Assembly (NCBI GenBank): GCA_965219175.1
Contig: CBDCNI010000001.1
Location: 682,001 to 746,000, forward strand
Reading direction: 5' to 3'
Source: JBBPZK01 sp965219175
GTDB lineage: Bacteria > Actinomycetota > Rubrobacteria > Rubrobacterales > Rubrobacteraceae
DNA: 64,000 nt
Part shown: piece after piece, positions 15,791 through 24,100 of the stretch
How positions within the stretch are numbered: position 1 is the stretch's first letter
How the letters are laid out: each line of letters opens with the position of its first letter
Made by a program: the position numbers and the translations under genes
Notes under the pieces: model-generated
What the model saw: the letters and a program-made list of their open reading frames with translations, nothing else
Databases searched by the model: none
Told to the model about the DNA's origin: nothing

Positions 15791-16587
15791 GAGCGGAACA
15801 AACACTGCGGAAGATCGGTGAAGAGAAGCCCCTGATCCACCACCTGACCAACTACGTGACGGTCAACCTGGTGGCGAACGTGACCCTCTGTACAGGGGCG
15901 CTCCCGGTGATGGCCCACGCTGTCGAGGAGGTTGAACAGATGGTCACCGCCGCCGGTGCGCTCGTCATCAATATGGGAACCCTGGACCCGCTGTGGATAG
16001 AAGCCATGATAAAAGCCGGCAAGGAGGCCAACCGGCGCGACATCCCGGTAATATTCGACCCGGTCGGCGCCGGAGCGACCGAGTTTCGGAGCCGGATGCC
16101 GGAGAAGCTGATGGGTGAGATAGATTTCGCCGCCGTCTGCGGCAACGCCGGCGAGATAGCCACCCTCGCCGGCCTCGAAGCCGAGGTGCGAGGCGTTGAG
16201 AGCCTGGCCGGTGACGCGCGAGAAGCCGTCGTCGAGGCGGCCCGCGCCCTCGGTACGACGGTGGCCGCAACCGGCCCGGTAGACTACGTGAGCGACGGGG
16301 AGAGCGTGCTCGCGGTCGAGAACGGACACCCGTTGCTCGGCCGCATCGTTGGGAGTGGATGCTCTTCCACGGCGGTGATCGGCTGTTTCGCAGCCGCCGC
16401 CGGGGGAGACCCGGAGACGGTCGCTGCCGCCCTCTCCTACTTCGGTCGCGCCGGAGAATTAGCCGCAGAGAAAGCAGCCGGCCCCGGTACCTTCGAGCCG
16501 CTGCTCCTGGATGCGCTCGCCGCTATTTCCGCCGACCCCGACCTTCTCCAGGATAAGCTCCAGGTGAAAGAGGCGTCCCTTGGCTAG
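15787..16587 (+). CDS. thiM: Hydroxyethylthiazole kinase ThiM
   Basis: 266 residues from TTG 15787, with AAGGAG 7 bases upstream; the frame is open further upstream but inside thiD. Family features: PLIHHLTNYVTVNLVANVTLCTGALPVMAHA, VINMGTL, PVIFDPVGAGAT and the anion hole GRIVGSGCSSTAVIG. It phosphorylates salvaged 4-methyl-5-hydroxyethylthiazole with ATP. Together with ThiW it makes the thiazole half of a salvage route, in keeping with the absence of thiG here. Overlaps the ThiW gene by 8 bases. Confidence 0.93.
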   Translation: MRAEQTLRKIGEEKPLIHHLTNYVTVNLVANVTLCTGALPVMAHAVEEVEQMVTAAGALVINMGTLDPLWIEAMIKAGKEANRRDIPVIFDPVGAGATEFRSRMPEKLMGEIDFAAVCGNAGEIATLAGLEAEVRGVESLAGDAREAVVEAARALGTTVAATGPVDYVSDGESVLAVENGHPLLGRIVGSGCSSTAVIGCFAAAAGGDPETVAAALSYFGRAGELAAEKAAGPGTFEPLLLDALAAISADPDLLQDKLQVKEASLG

Positions 16588-17089
16588 CGGGGACGCCCGC
16601 GGCCTGGCGAGAACCAGTACCCGCAAGCTCGTGCTCGCCGCGCTCTTCGCGGCGCTCGGTGTCCTGCTCTCTTCCTTCGCCATCCCCGTCGGCGCGGCGC
16701 GCGTGTTTCCGTTTCAGCACGTCCTCAACGCGGTGGCGGGAGTCATGCTCGGCCCGTGGTGGGCGGCCGGGTCGGCGCTGGTCACGGCGATCCTCAGGGT
16801 TTCTCTCGGAACGGGTAGCCTCTTCGCCTTTCCGGGGAGCCCGTTCGGGGCGATTGCGGTCGGGCTCGCGTACCGGGTCCTGCGCCGGGACGAAGCCGCG
16901 TTGTTCGAGCCAGTCGGGACCGTGCTGGTCGGGGCGCCGCTCGGCGCGTTCCTGGTCTCCCCGTTTCTCGGGGAGTCCGCCGGTGGTCTCGTCGCGCTCA
17001 TGATCGCCTTCGCCCTCTCCTGCATTCCCGGTTCGATCATTGGCTACGCGCTCCTCAAAGCCCTCGCGAAGACCCTGCCTTCCCGGTGA
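16580..17089 (+). CDS. thiW: ThiW, ECF-transporter S component for hydroxyethylthiazole
   Basis: 169 residues from TTG 16580. Strongly hydrophobic with five or six membrane segments: KLVLAALFAALGVLLSSFAIPVGAARVFPFQHVLNAVAGVMLGPWWAAGSALVTAILR, and GSLFAFPGSPFGAIAVGLAYR, matching the ThiW S component. It binds the thiazole alcohol outside and works with a shared EcfA/EcfT module, which is not in this window. Its position directly after thiM supports the substrate. Confidence 0.87.
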   Translation: MASGDARGLARTSTRKLVLAALFAALGVLLSSFAIPVGAARVFPFQHVLNAVAGVMLGPWWAAGSALVTAILRVSLGTGSLFAFPGSPFGAIAVGLAYRVLRRDEAALFEPVGTVLVGAPLGAFLVSPFLGESAGGLVALMIAFALSCIPGSIIGYALLKALAKTLPSR

Positions 17090-17134
17090 AAGTTTCCGCC
17101 GGAAGATCCGGTTCAGGTTAGGATAAAGAGGACA

Positions 17135-17899
17135 ATGGCTTCCACTCCCGACAAAACCTCTCCTCTCGACAGCACCGCCCACCGACCGTACCCGATTCCC
17201 AACGGCCCGTGGGTGCTCTCGATGAGCTGGCGCGACCTGCTTTTCATGCACTGGCCCGTACCCGAGGAAGCGCTCCGGCCCCTGATACCAAGCTCCCTGC
17301 AACTCGATACCTTCGACGGCAGCGCGTGGCTGGGTGTCGTCCCGTTCCGGATGACGGGCGTCAGGCCGCGCTTTCTGCCGGGCGTGCCCTGGCTCTCGAA
17401 CTTCCCAGAGCTCAACCTCCGGACCTACGTCACGGCCGGGGGCAAGCCGGGTATCTGGTTCTTCAGCCTCGACGCCCACAACCCGGTGGCCGTCCGCATC
17501 GCCCGCGCCACCTTCAAGCTCCCGTACTTCGACGCGAAGATGTCCTGCGAAACCTCCGAAGAGACGATCCGCTACGAGAGCACCCGCACCCACCGGGGCG
17601 CACCGGAAGCGAGCTTCTTGGGGAGCTACCGGCCGACCGGAGAGACCTTCGACAGTCAGCCCGACACGCTCGAAAGTTTCCTGACCGAACGCTACTGCCT
17701 GTACGCGGGTGACGAAGACCAAGTTTCGCGCGGCGACATCCACCACTCGATGTGGCCGCTTCAGCGGGCCGAAGTAGAGGTAGAGAAGCTCGTCATGACG
17801 GAGCAGATCGGCCTGAAGCAGCCAGATTCCGAACCTCTTCTCCACTACGCCAGCCGCCTCGACGTGGTCGCCTGGCCGCCGCACCGGATAGACCGATGA
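17135..17899 (+). CDS. DUF2071 (YqjF-type) protein within the thiamine operon
   Basis: 254 residues from ATG 17135, preceded by AAAGAGG. Recognised as DUF2071 from WRDLLFMHWPVPEEALRPLIPSSLQLDTFDGSAWLGVVPFRMTGVRPR and ELNLRTYVTAGGKPGIWFFSLDA. The family has an acetoacetate-decarboxylase-like fold but no established activity. It lies 45 bases after thiW and overlaps thiE by 4 bases (ATGA), so it is co-expressed with thiamine salvage. A TAGGAT at 17119-17124 may add a weak internal promoter. A role in thiamine precursor handling is a guess. Confidence 0.8.
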   Translation: MASTPDKTSPLDSTAHRPYPIPNGPWVLSMSWRDLLFMHWPVPEEALRPLIPSSLQLDTFDGSAWLGVVPFRMTGVRPRFLPGVPWLSNFPELNLRTYVTAGGKPGIWFFSLDAHNPVAVRIARATFKLPYFDAKMSCETSEETIRYESTRTHRGAPEASFLGSYRPTGETFDSQPDTLESFLTERYCLYAGDEDQVSRGDIHHSMWPLQRAEVEVEKLVMTEQIGLKQPDSEPLLHYASRLDVVAWPPHRIDR

Positions 17900-18531
17900 A
17901 CGCTCGCGAGACGCTGCGAGGCTCGCGCCTGATCCTGGTGACCGACCCCCGCCCGGATCTCGCTGACAGAGTCGCCGCGAGCATCCGTGGTGGCGTGGAC
18001 ATCGTACAACTCCGGGACAAACACACCCTTGCGGAAGACCTGATCCCACTAGCCGAAGAACTAAGAGAGATCTGTGACAGCGGGGGCGCCTTGTTCACGA
18101 TCAACGACTACCCCACGCTTGCCCGTCTCTCGACCGCGGGCGGCATCCACCTCGGCCAGAAAGATGGTCCCATCTCAGAGGCCAGAGAAGCTCTGGGGCC
18201 GGACGTAGTAGTCGGACGCTCCGTGGGGACCGTGGATGAAGCCCTGGAAGCCGTCCGAGAAGGCGCGGATTACCTTGGAGCCGGGGCCGTCTACGGGACC
18301 CCGACCAAGCCCGAAGGCGAGGTGGCGGGCCTGGATCTCATAAAGAGACTGGCGCAGGCGGAGCTTACGGTCCCCTGGTTCGCCATCGGCGGCGTCACGC
18401 TCGAAACCGCCGGAGAAGTCGCCGCAGTTGGCGCGCCTGGTTTCGCCGTCGTCCGGGCGGTCCTCGACGCCGAAGACCCGGAGGCCGCCGCCCGCAAGCT
18501 TCGCTCTTACCTTCCGGACGCCCCGGCGTGA
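17896..18531 (+). CDS. thiE: Thiamine-phosphate synthase ThiE
   Basis: 211 residues from ATG 17896, overlapping the DUF2071 stop. TIM-barrel enzyme joining HMP-PP and thiazole phosphate to thiamine phosphate. Visible: LILVTDPRPDLADRVAASIRGGVDIVQLRDKHT (QLRDK binds pyrophosphate), FTINDYPTLAR, GGIHLGQKDGPIS, VVGRSVGTVDEALEAVREGADYLGAGAVYGTPTKP and WFAIGGVTLETAGEV. All positions expected of an active ThiE appear intact. The stop overlaps the GTG of the Nudix gene. Confidence 0.93.
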   Translation: MNARETLRGSRLILVTDPRPDLADRVAASIRGGVDIVQLRDKHTLAEDLIPLAEELREICDSGGALFTINDYPTLARLSTAGGIHLGQKDGPISEAREALGPDVVVGRSVGTVDEALEAVREGADYLGAGAVYGTPTKPEGEVAGLDLIKRLAQAELTVPWFAIGGVTLETAGEVAAVGAPGFAVVRAVLDAEDPEAAARKLRSYLPDAPA

Positions 18532-19409
18532 CCATCTCAGCGGACCTTGTCTCCGGCATCCTCCCCGTTCGTCCGGACGGCCGCTTCTTACTCCTCCAGC
18601 GTGCAACGACCGGCACCTGGGAACCACCGGCCGGACGCCTGGTTCCGAGCGAGAGCTTCGAGACCGGAGCCGTCCGGGAACTCTACGAGGAGACCGGCCT
18701 CCTCGTCACCCCCGCGAGCATCCTCGCCACCTGGGTCGGGGAGCGTCCCGGTGGCGGGCCGCTGGCGAGCGTCGCCTACCTCGGCAGGACTCAAGACAGC
18801 GAAGTACGACTCTCCGACGAGCACCTCGATTACCAATGGGCCACCATCGAAGAGTGGTTGGATCTCCCGAGCTGGTGGAGTCGCGAGAACATAGAACGCG
18901 CCGCCGCTCCGCTCTCCTCACTCTTTACGGACCCTCTGCCCCAACCTCCGCTCCCGACGCCCAACCCCAACGCGTGCAGCGTCGTCCGGGCCAACCTGGG
19001 AGCCGGAACCGTCGTCGCGGACCTCGAAGGCGACGAGCCTCGCGCCCTCCTGCTGAGACGCCGCAAATCTCCGGCCGGCCTCTGGGAGAACCCCGGCGGC
19101 ATGCTGGAGCCCGGCGAGGACTTCCTGACCTGCGCCCACCGGGAGACCCTGGAGGAGACCGGCCTCAAAACAAACCCCGAGACCGCCTGGTGGGCGAGAG
19201 TAGAGCCCTGGAAGAGCCCGGAAGACCCCGAACTCTACGCCGGAGTCGGCTTTCTGGCCCGCCACCCCGGCGGCGAAGTCAGCCTCGAAGAGAGCGCACA
19301 CGACACCTTCACGTGGGCGACCGAGGCCGAGTGGAAGGCGCTGCAAACCTGGTACACGGAAGAAGAATCGGACACCCTGTGGAACGCTATACGAGGCTTG
19401 GACAGTTGA
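18528..19409 (+). CDS. Tandem Nudix hydrolase in the thiamine operon
   Basis: 293 residues from GTG 18528 (GTGA overlap with thiE). Two complete Nudix boxes G-x5-E-x7-RE-x2-EE-x-G: the first at about residues 36-58 (GRLVPSESFETGAVRELYEETG), the second at about 183-205 (GMLEPGEDFLTCAHRETLEETG), each in its own Nudix domain with a Pro-rich linker near residue 145. Nudix enzymes cleave nucleoside or other diphosphate linkages. In yeast and plants a Nudix protein removes damaged thiamine diphosphates, so a similar clean-up role is possible here; the substrate is not shown by sequence. Confidence 0.85.
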   Translation: MTISADLVSGILPVRPDGRFLLLQRATTGTWEPPAGRLVPSESFETGAVRELYEETGLLVTPASILATWVGERPGGGPLASVAYLGRTQDSEVRLSDEHLDYQWATIEEWLDLPSWWSRENIERAAAPLSSLFTDPLPQPPLPTPNPNACSVVRANLGAGTVVADLEGDEPRALLLRRRKSPAGLWENPGGMLEPGEDFLTCAHRETLEETGLKTNPETAWWARVEPWKSPEDPELYAGVGFLARHPGGEVSLEESAHDTFTWATEAEWKALQTWYTEEESDTLWNAIRGLDS

Positions 19410-19458
19410 GTGCATCAAACCAAAACTATGCCACATTGAGCCAAAGCGTCGATCCCAT

Positions 19459-20397
19459 TTGAACGAGTTCGACGTGATACGGGAGATTTCCGGCAGGCTC
19501 GGCGATCAGCCCAGAGAGGTCGTGCTGCCTATCGGGGACGATTGCGCCGTGTTGCGCCTGGGGAACAAAGAGTGGGTGGCCGCCGCGGATATGCTCGTCT
19601 CCGGTCATCACTTTGGGGGTTGGGCCTCGCCCGAGGATGTCGGTTACAAGGCGGTGGCGGTCAACGTCTCGGACGTGGCGGCGATGGGGGGGACGCCACG
19701 TTTCGTCCTCGTCTCCGGCGGCGCCGGGGAGCCGGAGACGACATTGCGGTGTATGGAGGGTGTGCTCGAGGCCTGTGAAGAGTTCGGCGTCTACCCGCTC
19801 GGGGGCGATACCACTCGGGCCGACTCCCTGACGGTCAACGTGACTATAATGGGAGAGCTTGCAGGGAGGGCTGTCTTGCGTTCGGGGGCGCGATCTGGGG
19901 ACCTGTTGGCGGTGACGGGAGAGCTCGGTGCGTCGGCGGCCGGGTTCCTAGTCCTCGAAAGTGGTGGGGATGCTCCGGGGCGTTTGATCCGCAAACACCT
20001 CCGGCCGGAGCCGCGCGTAGAGGCTGGACGAGTCGCGTCAGAGGTCGGCGCCCACGCCATGATAGACCTCTCCGACGGGCTCGCCTCCGACGTGTGCCAC
20101 ATCTGCGAGCAGAGCGGCGTCGGCTGCCGGATAGACCTCGGGATGTTGCCCATCACACGGGACACGCGGGAGGCGGCAAGGTCCTTCAGCCGGGACGCGG
20201 AAATCCTTGCAGCGACCGGAGGAGAGGACTACGAGCTACTAATCGCCGCCCCCGAGCGGGTGCTGGAGGACCTTGCCCGGCGGGTAAAAGTGCCGCTCGC
20301 CGTGATCGGGGAGGTGACGGAGGGAGAAATCCTCTTCGTGCGGGGCGGTGAGACCGTGGAAGGTCTGTCCGGCTGGGACCACTTCGCGGCGGGATAA
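19459..20397 (+). CDS. thiL: Thiamine-monophosphate kinase ThiL
   Basis: 312 residues from TTG 19459. Last gene of the locus; converts thiamine phosphate to thiamine diphosphate with ATP. AIRS/PurM-like fold with metal-binding motifs LPIGDDCAVL, AAADMLVSGHHF, KAVAVNVSDVAAMGGTPRF, LGGDTTRADSL and MIDLSDGLASD, plus the late GGEDYELL. The start has no clear ribosome-binding site, but no better start exists before the conserved GDD motif. It ends 4 bases before the convergent glycoside-hydrolase-like gene. Confidence 0.93.
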   Translation: MNEFDVIREISGRLGDQPREVVLPIGDDCAVLRLGNKEWVAAADMLVSGHHFGGWASPEDVGYKAVAVNVSDVAAMGGTPRFVLVSGGAGEPETTLRCMEGVLEACEEFGVYPLGGDTTRADSLTVNVTIMGELAGRAVLRSGARSGDLLAVTGELGASAAGFLVLESGGDAPGRLIRKHLRPEPRVEAGRVASEVGAHAMIDLSDGLASDVCHICEQSGVGCRIDLGMLPITRDTREAARSFSRDAEILAATGGEDYELLIAAPERVLEDLARRVKVPLAVIGEVTEGEILFVRGGETVEGLSGWDHFAAG

Positions 20398-20401
20398 AGT
20401 T

Positions 20402-22615
20402 TTATGGTGCGGGCTCCAGCTTCTTGTTCTCGAACGCTTTTTGCATGATGTAGTAGCTCTGTTTCTTTCGTTCGTGGGATTTCGGGTCGTTCCAGCCTTT
20501 CCAGGTGTAGTCGAGTGGTTTGATCTCCGTGTTTCCGGTCTTCAGGGCCGGGTACACTCGCAGACCGGAGCTTTTGACCGGTTGGATCCTGCCCGCTTTG
20601 TACAGGTTGTCCCAGACTTTCGGCTCGCTCGGGTCGGTGTAGCCGAGCATCGTCCAGGGAATACGAACCTCCAGCACGTCGCCCTCTGCATACCAGTCGG
20701 CGAGGCTGTCGTAATTCGGGTTCGAAGGATCTGTTATGCCGGGCTTCATCTTGCCAACGTCGAACTCCTCGAAGGGAATTTCGCGTCCGCTCTCTGGAAG
20801 CGTCAGGGGGCGGCTCAACGCCAGCTTCCAGAGCAGGAACTTGCCCGCCTTCACGTTCCGACCTTCCGGTACGGTCGGTATCATGTTCAACTGCGAGCCA
20901 TAGGTCCAGGTGTGGTAATCGTAGGCGCTGTTGATGAACATCTTAGAGTTGCTCCGGCCATTTATCTTCAGCAGGGTCTGTATACCGTCCTTCGAAAAAG
21001 TGAGGCCTGGCGCCGCGTCCGCCTTCTCGCTCCCTCCGGACTTCGTACCGAAGCCAACGTTCAACTCGTCTTTCGGGAAGTTCCAGCTACCGGCCTTTTT
21101 CTTCGCAAGCAGGTAGAAGTATGCTTCGTCGTGGGTGACGGAAAGGTCCACGCCAGGGTAGCTCTTTTCCGACACGTTCGGGTGGTTCTTCCAGTCGGCT
21201 GTCTTGCCGTCCAGCAGGATCCGGTCTTTCATTTTGCCGGCGCTCTCAGCGAGCACGCCGAAGTTCTGCTCGTTGGTCAGGCGGTTTAGCCACATCGGTC
21301 TCCGGTCCGGCGGGATGTCTATCTCGGCGGTGTTCCAGGTGAACTTGAACCATTCATCTTGCCAGGCGAACAGGAAGCCTCCATCGTAGCCTTCCTGCCG
21401 CATGTCCTTGAGTAATGTCGCCTCGATCCTGCCCTGCTCTTTCTCGGTGTGGTAGCCCTGATCTCGCCCGAGCGGACCATAATGGGCCATACCCCGCGAG
21501 CTCGGCACCCCGAACTCCGCGACCACCAGCGGTATGCCCTTGACGTAGCTGCGCAGGTCGTTCAGGTATCCAGAGTATGGGTCTATCCTGCCGTCAGGGG
21601 TCTTATAGTCCTGGTATTTCTTCTCGAAGCGGAGGAAGTCCGGGTAGTAAGGGTAGACGTGAAAAGCTGCGTAGTAGCCTGCTTTCCACGCCAAGGTCGG
21701 CCCCAGGTGCGTCGGGTCTACGGAGACCAGGTCCTCCTGAGGAAATGCCTCTTCTGGGTGATGGAGGGGATCGGTGGTCAGCCAGTTGGTGAAGGAGGCC
21801 GGGTGCTGCCAGCCGTATTTCATCTCTTCTTTCGCCATCACGTCCAGCATGGAAGCGAGCCAACTCTCGAAAGCGGTAGCGCTTTTCTTGGCCCGGAAGT
21901 ATTTGCCGGAGTACGGTTTTTGGTTCGGGTGGGCATCGTCGGTGACTTTTATCGCGTAAGGGTACCACTCAGTGCCGAGCATCCAACCGAGCATGTACTG
22001 CGAGACGTCCGCGTCGAAGTGGCCGCTGGCGTGGCCGCGGCGCGGTGGTATGTCTGCGTTCCCGTGAACGGCCCGGACCGCGTCCTTGATCTCACCCTCG
22101 AAGTCCCCGGTTATCTTCGGGTCGTAGGCGTCTCGTCCTTTTTCGTCTTTCCCGATCAACTCTTCTTCGGGCGACCAGACGCCCTGCACGAGCCAGAGCG
22201 GGTCTTTGCGGCCGGCGTTGAACTGGTTGAGCGCCTCGTAGAATTGTGGCGAGAGGATCGTATAAACCCTCAACACGTCCACGTTCATCGCCTTCATCTC
22301 CGGGAACCATCGGAGGTAGTCTTCCTTGGTCGGCGCGAGCTCCCCCGGCGCGTGCCCGGCCAGCGTGGCGCCCATGTTTATACCGTTCCAGAACTGCGGC
22401 TTCCACTTCTTGCCGTCGTAGGTAACGAGGTTGTCGCCCTCGACGCCGGAAACGCGCTTGACGCCGTCCGCCGTCGAGACCGGCCTACCGGGCGCGCGGG
22501 TGACGAAGATCAAGACCGCAGCCAGGGCCGCCACTACCAAGAGCGCCACCAGCAGCAGGACGTACCTGCCGCGTCTGCGGGTCCCTACCGTTCTGACTTC
22601 ATAGAACTCGTACAA
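20402..22615 (-). CDS. Membrane-anchored clan GH-A-like protein with C-terminal beta-rich domain
   Basis: 737 residues. One membrane segment (about 18-38, VLLLVALLVVAALAAVLIFV) anchors an exported protein. Residues about 60-440 resemble a TIM-barrel glycosidase of clan GH-A: FWNGINMGATLAGHAPG, MKAMNVDVLRVYTIL, then Glu216 in LGTEWYPYAI and Glu367 in LVVAEFGVPSSRG, suitably placed as acid/base and nucleophile. From about residue 480 a domain starting ILLDGKTADWKNHPNV and VDLSVTHDEAYFYLLAKK looks like a CBM9/DOMON-type sandwich. Last gene of a HEAT-GT2-GH operon, so it probably trims or remodels the polymer. Family and substrate are unknown. Confidence 0.7.
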   Translation of the reverse strand: MYEFYEVRTVGTRRRGRYVLLLVALLVVAALAAVLIFVTRAPGRPVSTADGVKRVSGVEGDNLVTYDGKKWKPQFWNGINMGATLAGHAPGELAPTKEDYLRWFPEMKAMNVDVLRVYTILSPQFYEALNQFNAGRKDPLWLVQGVWSPEEELIGKDEKGRDAYDPKITGDFEGEIKDAVRAVHGNADIPPRRGHASGHFDADVSQYMLGWMLGTEWYPYAIKVTDDAHPNQKPYSGKYFRAKKSATAFESWLASMLDVMAKEEMKYGWQHPASFTNWLTTDPLHHPEEAFPQEDLVSVDPTHLGPTLAWKAGYYAAFHVYPYYPDFLRFEKKYQDYKTPDGRIDPYSGYLNDLRSYVKGIPLVVAEFGVPSSRGMAHYGPLGRDQGYHTEKEQGRIEATLLKDMRQEGYDGGFLFAWQDEWFKFTWNTAEIDIPPDRRPMWLNRLTNEQNFGVLAESAGKMKDRILLDGKTADWKNHPNVSEKSYPGVDLSVTHDEAYFYLLAKKKAGSWNFPKDELNVGFGTKSGGSEKADAAPGLTFSKDGIQTLLKINGRSNSKMFINSAYDYHTWTYGSQLNMIPTVPEGRNVKAGKFLLWKLALSRPLTLPESGREIPFEEFDVGKMKPGITDPSNPNYDSLADWYAEGDVLEVRIPWTMLGYTDPSEPKVWDNLYKAGRIQPVKSSGLRVYPALKTGNTEIKPLDYTWKGWNDPKSHERKKQSYYIMQKAFENKKLEPAP

Positions 22616-22663
22616 TGTTCATCCCGTTGGGTTTTGGATGCCGCTGTCTACGATCCGTGTTTC

Positions 22664-24100
22664 TCAGGTGCTTCGTTTCTTGCTCTTCGTGTCGAAGGTG
22701 GAAGCCTCATCGAAGCCCCGGCGTTCCATCGCGCCCCACTCGTTGTTGTTGCGGAGGTAGGACACTATCGCCAGTACACGCCAGAAGGTCGTCAGTTGCC
22801 GGTAGCCGAAGTTCTCGAAGACGCCGTAGAGCGTGAGCTTCACCAGATCCTTGAAGTTGGGGTATCGCCGGAGACGTAGTTCCTCCATAAAGACCGCCGC
22901 CACCGAGAGGAGCGATCCAAGGCCGACCGCCACCAGGAAGAAAATTAGCGCGAACTGGGCATTCAGGATTCCCAGGAGCAGGCCGACGAAGAAGGCGACG
23001 TATCCCAGAGACTCTATCACGGGGCCGAGCAGTTCGAAGAACAAGTAGTAGGGCATGCCGAGCATCCCGACCGCGCCGTAGCGGGGGTTGAAGAGCATCT
23101 TGCGGTGTCGTACCAGGGTGTCGAGCAGTCCCCGGTGCCAGCGGTCGCGTTGACGACGGAGGACTCGCAAAGTAGATGGGACTTCCGTCCAGGCTACCGG
23201 GTCCGGGACGAACGAGATGCGGTATTTGCGGTTGTTCTCGCGCAGGACGCGGTGGATGCGGACTATCAGTTCCATGTCCTCGCCGACCGTATCGGTGGCG
23301 TAGCCGCCCGAGAGGATCAAGTCGCGCCGCCGGAACATCCCGAACGCCCCCGAGACTATAAGGAGCGCATTCAGCTTGCTCCAGCCCGTCCTGCCGGCCA
23401 GGAAAGCCCGCAGGTACTCTACTATCTGGAGGTTCGGGAGCGCCCTCGCCGGGGTTTTGATCTCCGTCACGCGCCCGGACTCTACCTCGCAGCCGTTGGC
23501 AACCCGCACGATGCCGCCGACCGCCGCCACGTCACCGAACTCTATCATCGGCCGCGCCGCCCGCAGAAGGGCGTCTTCCTCCAAAATTATGTCCGCGTCC
23601 AGGCAGCAGACGAGCGGGTACTGCGCGGCGCAGATGCCGGCGTTCAAAGCGTCGGACTTTCCACCGTTCTCTTTGTCCACAACGATCAGGCTTTCCCCGG
23701 TGGAGGCATAAACGTCCCGTATGTAGGCCGTCTCTATCTGCCGGCGCACCGGCTGGTCCGACTCCCACAGGTCGAACTCGCGCTTGAGCACGTCCAGAGT
23801 TCCGTCTTTGGATCCGTCGTTCACCACGATGACTTCGTGGATCGGGTAGTGTAGAGAGAGGAACGAACGGACGCTCGCGGCGATGGTCGCCTCCTCGTTG
23901 TAGGCCGGGACGATCACCGAGACCGGCGGCGCGTAGTTCGAGGCCGAGAGTTCCGAGAACCCCGAGAAAACCTCTCGCTTAGTATAGTCCGCTATCTCGA
24001 AAAAAGAGATCACGTACAGGACCGCGTAGACGCCGTTGATGAGCAGGAAGTACACGAGCACGACGTAGTTCGCCGCCAGTATGAAGTCGCTCGCGCTCAC
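22664..24100 (-). CDS. Processive family-2 glycosyltransferase (polysaccharide synthase type)
   Basis: 478 residues. N-terminal membrane segment (about 8-33), a GT2 domain with PPVSVIVPAYNEEATIAASVRSFLSLHYPIHEVIVVNDGSKDGT, NGGKSDALNAG, DADI (metal-binding DxD type), VGEDMELIVR (catalytic Asp) and the QRDRW form of the QxxRW motif, then three or more C-terminal membrane segments. This layout is shared by hyaluronan, chitin, poly-GlcNAc and cellulose-like synthases that make and extrude a polymer. The product cannot be named. It overlaps the HEAT gene by 4 bases (start 24100, upstream stop 24097) and sits 48 bases before the GH-like gene. Confidence 0.88.
   Translation of the reverse strand: MSASDFILAANYVVLVYFLLINGVYAVLYVISFFEIADYTKREVFSGFSELSASNYAPPVSVIVPAYNEEATIAASVRSFLSLHYPIHEVIVVNDGSKDGTLDVLKREFDLWESDQPVRRQIETAYIRDVYASTGESLIVVDKENGGKSDALNAGICAAQYPLVCCLDADIILEEDALLRAARPMIEFGDVAAVGGIVRVANGCEVESGRVTEIKTPARALPNLQIVEYLRAFLAGRTGWSKLNALLIVSGAFGMFRRRDLILSGGYATDTVGEDMELIVRIHRVLRENNRKYRISFVPDPVAWTEVPSTLRVLRRQRDRWHRGLLDTLVRHRKMLFNPRYGAVGMLGMPYYLFFELLGPVIESLGYVAFFVGLLLGILNAQFALIFFLVAVGLGSLLSVAAVFMEELRLRRYPNFKDLVKLTLYGVFENFGYRQLTTFWRVLAIVSYLRNNNEWGAMERRGFDEASTFDTKSKKRST

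Noticed and set aside
16523..18049. Long minus-strand open frame opposite thiW, DUF2071 and thiE
   Set aside because: It is antisense to three recognisable plus-strand genes and its translation is rich in Arg/Gly/Pro with no family signature, as expected from GC-rich antisense DNA.
21449..22879. Long plus-strand open frame (476 codons) opposite the GH-A-like gene
   Set aside because: Antisense shadow; it also spans the boundary between two minus-strand genes.
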